Source: Isoetes taiwanensis (lineage: Eukaryota > Streptophyta > Lycopodiopsida > Isoetales > Isoetaceae). Taken from it: DNA of 64,000 nt. Of the stretch, positions 25,177 to 33,000 are shown in pieces; within the stretch, counting starts at the first letter, position 1, and each line of letters opens with the position of its first letter. Both the position numbers and the translations under genes were made by a program. The stretch spans positions 38,677,841 through 38,741,840 of the forward strand of contig JAJEKV010000002.1 of the NCBI GenBank assembly GCA_021234155.1, given 5' to 3'. A model generated the notes under the pieces. It was not told the origin of the DNA. It saw nothing but the letters and a program-made list of their open reading frames with translations, and did not search any database.

Positions 25177-25785
25177 CGCAGCAACTACTTGCTTCTGTTT
25201 AGCATATGATTCAATGGATGCAAGTCTGATGACGCAAAGTAGCTTATCCTTGCGTATAGCCTTATTTAACTACCTGATGGACATAGGCTGCATAATGGGG
25301 TTTAATGGATCACCTTTTATAGTTACGCGGGCTCCATTAGCTGCGTTGAAGGTAACCTCCCGTTTTTCGCAGTCTATATTGGCTTTTGCAGATGCCAAGA
25401 ATTCCATGCCAACAATCTGATCATATTTGCCAATATCCATTAACTCGGCACCCAATGCCACTGGTGCACCTGGCAGCTGCATTTTGAGGTTAATGCGACG
25501 GCCATTAGTATGTCTGATCTTACCACTGGCTAAAGTCACAGGTTTCGGTCGGGATCTCAAAGTCTCAAGTTGCAACACCTGGGCCATTCTAGGAGAAGCA
25601 AAATTATGTGTACTTCCCGTATCCATAAGAATTATGAAAGGCTTACTGTCTACTTGACCTATAGTGGAAATAACGGCAGGCTGACTTTCAGCATTGCCGG
25701 TTTCAATTGCTGCAAAGATATGGGACGCACCGTGAATGTACTCGGGAGGCTCCTCGTCGACAGGTGGTGTAGACTCGAGATCATC
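25177..25785 (-). pseudogene. Gypsy protease and linker
   Basis: The frame after the gag stop (TAA at 25786-25788) continues unchanged through DDLESTPPVDEEPPEY to a retropepsin-like domain, ILMDTGSTHNFASP with the catalytic DTGS, then a family-typical stretch (VGMEFLASAKANIDC). A TAG at 25270-25272 (SIR*LNK) interrupts the link to RT; the same frame runs on directly, and Gln (CAG) is the obvious ancestral codon. The enzyme would release Gag and Pol products. Only the stops spoil it. Confidence 0.85.
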
Positions 25786-26990
25786 TTAATCGAGGTCGGC
25801 CATGGCCAGCTGGGTAGTCTGTGTGACATAAAGGCAATTCTGCATGAAGTGCCCAGGCCGCATACACCTGTAACATGCCTTCTCTTTGCGGAGCTGCTCT
25901 CGGGCCTCTTTAGGAATAGACTGTAAGAGGTTCCGAGATGACATACCTACATTATTCAGTTTGTCGGGCATGTTGAAGGTGACTTTCTTTTCCTGGCGGC
26001 TGTAAGAGTTCTGCTGAGAGGGCTCAGGACTTGGTGAACGGGGCTTGTAGGGTGTGTACGGGCACGGCTGGGAATAAGAGGTGGGGCGTTGGTACTGGTT
26101 TCTTGGCGTGTCCTCCTCAAGGCTCAATGCCTTAGCCTCAGCCTCTGCAACTGACTTCGGGTCTATGGCTTTAACCATTCGTTTAATCGAGGGGGCCAAT
26201 CCTTCAATATAGCCCTCCACCGCCCGCTTCTCATTCATACCTGGCACATACAGCCTCAAGCGCATGAATTCATCCGTATAGGCTTGAACCGACATGCCCT
26301 TCTGTTCCAACCTGTAAAAAATATCTGTTGGCATTTGTGCGCACGGGGCACATAATGCAACTTAAAAGCCTTGGCAAACTTTTTAAACTTGCATCTGCTC
26401 CTGTCTAGATGTTTGGCCCTAGCATAGCCTTTCCACCAAATCCTAGCTGCACCTGTAAGGTTGGTGGTGGCGACCTTTCCAGTATCCTTCTCGGTCATAC
26501 CATAGGATTTGCCGAATTCCTTCATCTCGTCTAACCAGGATTCCGCGTTAAGACCTCCCTTGGACTTACCATCAAACTGTGCTAATTTCCTGTTCTTCCA
26601 TATACTGGTAATGGCGATGTCCACAGTCTTATGGTACTCCTTATCTTTCCTAGCATGGTGACCTGACGACACGGATGACTGTGAAGACTCCGAGGTGTTG
26701 GTCTGTGAAGATGTGGCACTCTCACTAGAAGAACTTCTTCGTCACTTAGCATGGTGTCTCCTTTGTACAGGCACGGGTGCTGGTGCCGGTGGGGGTGGCT
26801 GCTCGGTTGGTGGACTTGGCGGTGGTGGCGGTAACTCCGGTCCATACTGCGGAGGATTGGTGTTCAGCACATATGTCTGCAGCTCTACCAACTGTCTCTT
26901 TATCAATAAGAGCTCCTGCTCGGGTGTCAATCTGCCAGCATCTGAGGGGGTGTGCCAAGAAGCATTACGTACACCGTCTATATGGACCAT
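25786..26990 (-). pseudogene. Gypsy gag with CCHC zinc knuckle
   Basis: It starts at an ATG (26990) in MVHIDGVRNASWHTP, followed by a Pro-rich stretch, a TGA (26742-26744, after RRHHAK), a Ser-rich linker and the capsid region (FDGKSKGGLNAESWLDEM; AARIWWKGYA). A one-base frame change near 26300-26335 moves to the next frame, with YRLEQKGMSVQAYTDEFMRL and the nucleocapsid knuckle CYRCMRPGHFMQNC (CX2CX4HX4C). It ends MADLD and TAA. Gag would build the virus-like particle and bind RNA. One stop and one frameshift disable this copy. Confidence 0.88.
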
Positions 26991-27243
26991 AAGACGGTAT
27001 AAGCGGAAGTAATATTACACAAAGTGTCACAGTGAAGATCATTTTGAACAGTACCATAAAATAACAATAAGGACAATGAAAGAGAATTAAGGAAAGTAGA
27101 TTTATTATGAAGCCAAAGTGACAGTTACATTGAAGGGGTGTTTTAACAAAATTGAAGATTGTATAATACAAAGCTAACGATTATACCTTGGGCAATTTTA
27201 ACGAACACACACTTAGCCATGAAAAAGGCTGAAGAGATCAGGC
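26991..27243 (-). other. AT-rich spacer before gag
   Basis: About 250 bases of AT-rich DNA between ORF D and gag. On the minus strand it ends GGTCCATATAG|ACGG, which could act as a splice acceptor. No coding content. Confidence 0.4.
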
Positions 27244-27732
27244 CTAGGGCTGCGCGAAAGGGTACATGATGGAGTAAGGGATGCTCTCCCGTACTACCCT
27301 GACTACCTTGTAACGAGCCCATGCCTGGACGATAAGATACTGGTAATCTAACGTAGGACTAATGATGAGCAAATTAAAAAGGTCTCTCAGTGCGTAGAAG
27401 ATCTGCCATAGATGATCAGTTGCATCGGCAAAAGCTTCGTGCTTCGTCATCTCCCAGTAATTCCAGGTACGATGGAGGGTTTGTTCCAGATGCTCGAAGG
27501 TGCGCTCACGGAGAATATTGACAATTTCAAAGCCCTTAATTGGATCGTAGGGCTCTCCTTCATCCATGGGTTCCTCTGCCACATAATCGACATCCCCTGT
27601 CTGACACTCTGCATACTCTTGACCATAGTCTTGCTCTGGAGGTATCTGATCTTCCCCTCGTAGTTCCTTGGGTATTCTGTCTTCGGTTTCTTCCAGCTCA
27701 TCGTCAGTAAGACGGCAAGAATGAATATACAA
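27244..27732 (-). CDS. Accessory ORF D of the gypsy element, unknown
   Basis: A 162-codon minus-strand ORF from ATG (MYIHSCRLTDDELEET) to TAG. The first 60 residues are strongly acidic (DDELEETEDR, MDEGEPYDP). The rest is amphipathic and aromatic (ALRDLFNLLIIS; LIVQAWARYKVVRVVRES), possibly helical. I do not recognise a family. It lies in the sense of gag-pol, 250 bases upstream of gag, and an AT-rich, intron-like spacer with a TTTTCTTTTAG acceptor-like end precedes it. It could be an exon of a larger accessory protein with ORFs B and C. Confidence 0.5.
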   Translation of the reverse strand: MYIHSCRLTDDELEETEDRIPKELRGEDQIPPEQDYGQEYAECQTGDVDYVAEEPMDEGEPYDPIKGFEIVNILRERTFEHLEQTLHRTWNYWEMTKHEAFADATDHLWQIFYALRDLFNLLIISPTLDYQYLIVQAWARYKVVRVVRESIPYSIMYPFAQP

Positions 27733-27935
27733 TATTGAACGATTTCCTATACTTCAAACTCTAAAAGAAAAGACAAGTATCGTAGGAAAAAGACAATGTA
27801 ATTGTACTCAACGATACAATAATAAAACATAAGAAAATAACACACATATATATATTATTTGATGGCTTATTGGAAAATGCCAATCAACGATTACATTTAT
27901 ACGCAATGCAAAAATTCATAACTGTAAAAAGATAT
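27733..27935 (-). other. AT-rich, intron-like spacer between ORF C and ORF D
   Basis: Very AT-rich (includes TATATATAT), sharply different from the GC-richer ORFs on both sides. On the minus strand it contains TTTTCTTTTAG before ORF D, a plausible 3' splice site. No donor was fixed. Confidence 0.35.
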
Positions 27936-28420
27936 CTAAGAAGTAGGTTCCTCGTGTTCCTCCATAGGCTGAGGAGGCGGCTGGTAGCGCATTAAGGTGG
28001 TGCTGGGGCTAGCAGAGAGGGCGGCTCGAGCTGCTGCCTCCGGTGGTAAGCAAGTGGCCAAGGGTGCTGCGACAAGGAGTCGCATACTAGCGCAACCCGC
28101 CACGTCTCCCAATGCCACTATAGCCAGATCTCATCGGACCAAAGTGATAGTGGTGGCATGATAGTCAATCTTCTTATGGCCCGCCAAGGTGGATAACGCA
28201 CAGAGCGCCCACTGGAGGTCTCTGCTTCCTTTTCCAAGTTGACAGGGATATTCTCCTCCTCTGCTTCCTCTTTGTCATCCCGAAGACGCATCTTTGTATC
28301 TGATAGATCCTCCTCACTCATGTCTACTTCAGCCATGGTGATATGTAGTGGTTGAGTTGTTGGAGGAGGTCGCCTATGAGCTGCAAACTGCTCCTCCGGA
28401 GGTTGGGAATCATCGGTCAT
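27936..28420 (-). CDS. Accessory ORF C of the gypsy element, possibly frameshifted
   Basis: Two minus-strand ORFs overlap by one base. The upstream one (28420-28118, 100 codons, MTDDSQPPEEQFAAHRRPPP) is acidic in the middle (MSEEDLSDTK; DDKEEAEEEN) and ends SLWSDEIWL. The second (28118-27936) is Ala/Leu-rich (MRLLVAAPLATCLPPEAAAR), ends PMEEHEEPTS and has no ATG at its start. A single frameshift would make one protein of about 160 residues with an acidic N-half and a hydrophobic C-half. No recognisable domain. I compared it by eye with histones H2A, H2B and H4 and saw no convincing match. Confidence 0.4.
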
Positions 28421-28426
28421 TAGAAA

Positions 28427-29215
28427 CTACCGGAGAGACAAAAGGGTCTCAACGGGCTCTAGCTCTTCTGGCCGAAATACTAACAAGTTCTGGACTTGTG
28501 GCGGATGCACAACAGGTGTTGTAAAGTCGAGGACGTCATCCTGGCAGTACTCCGCAAGGTCATAGAGGACCTCTATCTTTCGGCGGCCCCGCATATCAGC
28601 AATGACGCGGTAAGCCCACATAACGTCCTCGAGAATAAGATACTCTTGGTTATTCAAGAGTATGATAGGGAGGAGGTTTAGCCATTCGAGCTTGAGGGCT
28701 TTATCTCGACCTGCTGGTGCTTCGGTGGCTAGCTCCTTCCACCGTGCAAAATCCTGCTCGTCGACGACTTCATCGTCCTCCGGGTCAGGGTGTACTGGTG
28801 TAGAAGACTACTCTGCGGCTATCTGCTCATCCTCTATGTACTGGTCCATGATGATGGCCAGCGCAAATCGAGCCTCAAAACAGAGTTCCCGATCTATAGT
28901 GATGATAGGGAGGTCGGTCCCTCTCCTCCTAATGCCCTTAATGACATTCCGGGCATGGTCATCGCCTCCCAACATCTCGAGCAAGGTGTGGAAGTCAAGG
29001 TAGAGCTGTGAGTCATCTTCATTGAAGACACAAGCAGGCACAATCTCCTCACAGTAGAACTGAAGAAAAGCAGCGTAGTCGGGGTGCGCCTGCATGTTAT
29101 GGATGAGATCCACTTGCTGGAGCAGATGAGGATGAAGAAGATCAAAGGGGACCGCGGGGTCCCAGTGCTCACCATCTAGGCACCACTGGGAGGAGGAGGA
29201 AAACGCTAAAAGCAA
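28427..29215 (-). pseudogene. Accessory ORF B of the gypsy element, one internal TAG
   Basis: A 263-codon minus-strand frame broken only by a TAG at 28808-28810 (after DEQIAAE); the frame reads on without change as SSTPVHPDPEDDEVVDEQDF. The first half has HPDYAAFLQFYCEEIVPACV and FEARFALAIIMDQYIEDEQI. The second half has WLNLLPIILLNNQEYLILED and RRKIEVLYDLAEYCQDDVLD. It is acidic and rich in aromatic/Leu helices, with no known motif. Upstream on the same strand are TATAAAGCC and AGGGTTTCATTTTCG, then TCCTCCTCCTCCCAG, like a plant promoter/leader and splice acceptor. It may thus have its own transcript. No ATG lies at the upstream limit; the true start is unknown. Confidence 0.45.
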
Positions 29216-29432
29216 GAACGAAAATGAAACCCTAATGGGCCAAAAAGTGGCTTTATACTTTTCGGCACGTTTTCCTAGGTCATAAAAAAATTATTATTTA
29301 CTTAATAATTTACATTTAAATATACACCAAGTGGCGAAAAGACACGATTTTGAATTTATAGCTTCGAAAAAATATTTTACATAGATATAGGTCACAAAAT
29401 TTTTACAATAGAAACAAAGAAACTTCTAACAG
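29216..29432 (-). promoter_or_regulatory. AT-rich spacer with TATA-like box upstream of ORF B
   Basis: On the minus strand this spacer runs from AT-rich sequence (TAAATAATAATTTTTTTATG) into AAGTATAAAGCCACTTTTTG and TTAGGGTTTCATTTTCG. TATAAA followed about 25 bases later by an AGGGTTT-type leader is common at plant promoters. Sequence resemblance only. Confidence 0.3.
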
Positions 29433-30506
29433 TCAGCGGAATTCCCCTCGGATCCTTCTTGCAAGCTGGATATCCTTGGGCATTATGGTAACTCTTTTAG
29501 CAAGAATTGCACAGAGGTTAGCATCACTCAAAATTTCCACAAGGTATGCCTCAGCGACTTCCTGAGGTGCGAGTATAGCGAATGCTTGGAACCTCAGGTC
29601 GGTCTTGAATTCTTGGGCAATTTCACGAACCAGACGCTGGAAGGGTAGCCGACGTATCAATGGCTCAGTAGTCTTCTGATACTTACGTATCTCGCGAAGA
29701 GCTACTGTGCCCGGTCGGAACCTATGGGGCTTTCTCGGCTTAACAGTTGCCTTAAGCAATGGCAAGGACTTCTCGCCGGTCGAGGGGTGTTTCGCCCTTT
29801 GCACTATCTGCTCCCGACGCTGTGCCGACGTTTTCTTGCCAATTGCAGCATCCCTCTGCAGTCGGGTCTTGTAACCGACACCTACCCTTGTGGGTTTCGT
29901 AAGCTTCCTCTTCCTATTACCCCATCTTTCCTCTGTATTTTGCACAACATGTTGATCTCCCTCCTGATCAACATTTTGATCCGCGTCCTGCTGTGTTTGG
30001 GCAACCTCCTCTGCTCTACGAATCCGCTCTGTCTCAGCATCCCGGGCCTCCCAGTCCTGGCGCACTTGTGTTTGCCTTGCAATCTCCGTATGGTACCGGT
30101 CCGGGTGAGCTCGCATGTCGGCTTGCACGAGGTCCATGCGGTCTATTTGCTGGAGGTCCTCTATCCTAGCAAGGTGCAAAATCCGTTGGGCCTCAGTTCG
30201 GATAAGCTCTACGGGGTCCTCCTCTGGGCTCGGCAACGGGTAAAACTTAACAATGGCCCAAGCTTGATCAGAACGCTCCACAAGGGTGTAAGGTTGGTCT
30301 GCAGCATTCAGCTTCATAAGGAAGCGTTCGTTGAAATGGAAGATAGGGTATGGGATTTGGCGATTCTCGGTAAAGTGGGTCACAAGCAGGTCTAGAACAG
30401 AGTCGACCATGGAGCTATCATCTGAGAGATGGTCTACTAGCGCGCTATACAGCTGGAAGACATTCATCTTCTTTAGGTCTATTGTAAGCTTGAAGCGCGG
30501 CATCAT
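29433..30506 (-). CDS. Histone H3 domain protein encoded by the gypsy element
   Basis: An uninterrupted 357-codon ORF from ATG 30506 ([20 protein letters not shown]) to TGA. Residues 1-110 form an unrecognised globular region; 110-190 look coiled-coil ([15 protein letters not shown]); 200-240 are basic ([14 protein letters not shown]). The last ~120 residues (29795-29436) are histone H3: a shortened tail (HPSTGEK), then [38 protein letters not shown] and [19 protein letters not shown]. By eye about 80 of the last 98 residues match plant H3. Loop 1 has canonical length, so it is not CENH3-like. Changes include H3-number L60P, L92P, G102E, F104L and H113L. It lies in gag-pol sense between leader and gag. 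Function unknown; chromatin incorporation or particle packaging are possibilities. Confidence 0.92.
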   Translation of the reverse strand: MMPRFKLTIDLKKMNVFQLYSALVDHLSDDSSMVDSVLDLLVTHFTENRQIPYPIFHFNERFLMKLNAADQPYTLVERSDQAWAIVKFYPLPSPEEDPVELIRTEAQRILHLARIEDLQQIDRMDLVQADMRAHPDRYHTEIARQTQVRQDWEARDAETERIRRAEEVAQTQQDADQNVDQEGDQHVVQNTEERWGNRKRKLTKPTRVGVGYKTRLQRDAAIGKKTSAQRREQIVQRAKHPSTGEKSLPLLKATVKPRKPHRFRPGTVALREIRKYQKTTEPLIRRLPFQRLVREIAQEFKTDLRFQAFAILAPQEVAEAYLVEILSDANLCAILAKRVTIMPKDIQLARRIRGEFR

Positions 30507-31213
30507 GGCAACTAGCGCATACAAGTGGCAAGGAAGTGGGCGCTTAGTGTAGGGTAGGTGGCGCTAGGGTCAGAAGGGAGACGCTAGGCGGTTAGGGTAG
30601 CAGCAGGATAACATGCAGATCGGCTATGGCGGCAAGAATGCGCAACTCCGGCGGCTATGGCGGCAAGAAGGCGTCCCAACTAGCACACTTTTCAAAAAAG
30701 TAACACAAATTTGAATCTAACTTTTAATTAATTTTTTTTTTTTTTGAAAAGTTTCTAAATTTTTTTTTTCTTAAAACAAAACGGACGCGTATTTTTATAC
30801 GCGGAACCGTATGGGGCGCTGCTAGCGTTATACGCTAATATTTTTTCGAGAAAAACACTCTATCCGACAGCAGCGCCCCTTTTGCTTTTTCGCCTTACTG
30901 TCGCCATTTCGCCCTCGGGTAACGTGCCCCCTAGGGTATTTGGGAGGTGCCCGATCCATTGGAACCATTTTCGCCTTCATCCGAGCTACTTACAAAAAGT
31001 TATGACCTTTCTAAACTTGGGTCCTCCAGTCGTCCATGTTTTCCTCCATAATCGCCCTAAACCTCTTAAAACTCACAATTTATTACATCAACCTAGCACA
31101 GAACCAAACATCGAAAGGTTAAGCAGTCCAACTAACTTAAACTCCCACCTAACTACCGAACTAACGAGTTAGAGGTTTGGTCAGTGCTATGATTTCGGAC
31201 AACCAAAATCACG
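30507..31213 (-). other. 5' leader of the gypsy element
   Basis: About 700 bases between primer site and H3 ORF, with homopolymer A/T runs (30729-30775). At 30786-30802 is the palindrome-like GCGTATTTTTATACGC, followed by ATGGGGCGCTGCTAGCG and TATACGC (30811-30835). A closely similar block recurs in both LTRs of the unrelated copia element (54.87 and 58.38 kb). Confidence 0.55.
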
Positions 31214-31225
31214 GCTCTGATACCA
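31214..31225 (-). other. Primer binding site (initiator tRNA-Met)
   Basis: On the minus strand TGGTATCAGAGC follows the LTR end after one base. It is the standard plant retrotransposon site complementary to the 3' end of initiator methionyl tRNA. This fixes the element's orientation. Confidence 0.92.
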
Positions 31226-31226
31226 C

Positions 31227-32785
31227 TGTGACGCTCCCTGAACATATACGACACTCGGGCGTATATATACGGGGACTTCCCCCTCCCATGGCAACCAACT
31301 CGCCATGAGCAGGGCCCTCCGTCTAACTCGGACCATCTATGGAAAGATGCTCGAGTGAAGGACACAGAGGTGTCATTCGGCCCACGCCTTCAATGGGGCT
31401 CCTATGTCATGGAAGCGTGCATACAAGGTTAGCATACAGCATAATCGTATCATAAATATCCACCACGAAGGGTGGCACATCCATCCAACTGATAATAACA
31501 GAGAAGATGCATTTAGCACTAGAGAAAACACCCCATAACCCATGGTTCTACCCTGACTCAGACTCCAGTGAGGATCGACTGACGGCTAGGTCTCAAGAGA
31601 TCAGCAGACCGAATCTTGGCATGGCGTTGGCTGGCATAGAACATCGGCTAGGGTTGTCCACTCCATCCGCCCCTCCTGTGCACACTTTGCAGATGAGTCG
31701 AATCATGCTATGGCATCACTATAGCCTTCCGGAGACGCAGACTCAAGGTATCATCCTTCGAGTCTACTCCAGGTTACATCTCCCTGGTCCGATGAGGCAG
31801 GTCGGGGAAGTGTCCCCTTCCAGGATAGCAGCGGTTCCATGGGTGAGCTAGAGAATACGTGCCGCATCAGCGACCCCCGCATCCGTACCTGACCTACTCC
31901 CCTAACTTTATCATCAAAGTACAGGATGCCCCATACGGGTCACATCTCTGCACCCAGGGAGTGTCAGACCCATACCCGGCCCTCTACGTGACCGGCTATC
32001 AGGCCTAGCCCACTGTAGGAGTCTCAGGAGCCTTTTATTTTCGTGCAAGACCCCACCCCCACTTCACCTCTGCGTTCCTTCGCTGGTGCTGAGCAATTCC
32101 ATAGCATCCACGACTCGGTGGTCTCTTGTGCCCAGGCCGCAATTAGTAGGTACTAGGGGGACTACTAGGAGCATACTAAGAACATAAGGCACAGAGGTCT
32201 CTACCATCCCCCAATCCCCCGCTTCGGAGGACTAACAAAGATACTACCATAGATTCATCCATCCATTCATAACAAAGCATAATCCATAATTGAAACATAA
32301 TCCTAAGTATCAGAGAAGGGTTAATCCTAGACAAAGACAACCAAAGAAGACTGACTGAGGCGCTAGCCCTAGAGATATCAAGTTATTCTATCCACTAACC
32401 CTAATTTCTGCTAGATCCATTATCATGTGGCATCTCCATCTTCAAGCAACTTAATTTCAAAGCTCCTCCTCCTCTTGGTTCGATTTGGGGATCCAAATGG
32501 GATAGGGATCCAATTTGATGCCCCAAGTTAGCATTCTCCTACTGGCCAATCGAATTTGGCCAGGTGGCACCTTCCTAATTAATCAATTATCCTAACTTAA
32601 TTAACTTAATTGAGTTAATTAGATAATGCTTCCTTAATTATAGGTAATTAACCTTTAATGACCCCTTTATTAATTTAGCATAGCTAAATTAATCCCTTTT
32701 AGGTCAACCCCATGATGGCGTATCTTTACTGCGTGACGTGATAGTATATTTATACGTATACCGTATAAATATGTGGAACGCCACA
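31227..32785 (-). repeat. Right LTR (5' LTR) of the gypsy element
   Basis: 1559 bases, TGTGACGCTCCCTGAACA to GTGGAACGCCACA, paired with 20021-21596. As the 5' LTR it should hold the promoter. A TATA-like ATTTATACGTAT on the strand near 32750 is present in both copies. Confidence 0.94.
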
Positions 32786-32885
32786 TGCTAGTTATATTTC
32801 CTCATTTCGAACTGGAAATGCTTTTCATGGGTTGTTCATTGGCTTTTATAGATTATTTATCTTTGTTGATTCACATCTTTGAAAC

Positions 32886-33000
32886 ACTGAACTTATAGGT
32901 CTTGCATGATGGCCTGGGATGCAAAATTGATAAGGTAGTGATATCTAGCGGTGGAAAGGCATCTTTGGCAAACAGAAAGCGTAAGAGAGGAAGAGGATTT
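32886..33000 (+). pseudogene. Apparent last exon of a lysine-rich protein
   Basis: After a possible acceptor (TTATAG, about 32899) an open plus-strand segment reads VLHDGLGCKIDKVVISSGG then KASLANRKRKRGRGF and TGA. The basic KRKRGRGF end resembles nuclear or nucleolar protein tails. It lies about 100 bases right of the gypsy element; a WD40-like exon lies left of it at 17.5 kb. Family not established. Confidence 0.3.

Larger units (their letters stand above)
20021..32785 (-). mobile_element. Ty3/gypsy chromovirus with accessory ORFs including histone H3
   Basis: A near-complete LTR retrotransposon, 12.77 kb, sense on the minus strand. Two long direct repeats begin TGTGACGCTCC and end in (G)TCACA/GCCACA. 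Next to the right LTR is a primer site complementary to initiator tRNA-Met, and next to the left LTR is a G-rich polypurine tract. In element order: leader, histone-H3 ORF, three unidentified ORFs, gag, protease, RT, RNase H, integrase, chromodomain. Flanking five bases are GGCTA (left) and TGCTA (right), an imperfect target duplication. gag-pol is one reading frame with several stops and frameshifts, so this copy is not autonomous. Domain order (integrase last, chromodomain at its end) places it in Ty3/gypsy chromoviruses. Confidence 0.95.

Noticed and set aside
28427-29215. ORF B as another core histone (H2A, H2B or H4)
   Set aside because: By-eye comparison finds no histone-fold signature or basic tail; the protein is acidic.
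29433-29795. Centromeric H3 (CENH3) as the identity of the element's H3
   Set aside because: Loop 1 has the length and sequence of canonical H3 (FKTDLRFQ), and core identity is too high for CENH3.
29724-30395. 223-codon plus-strand ORF as a gene
   Set aside because: It lies exactly antisense to the histone H3 ORF and is a shadow of it.
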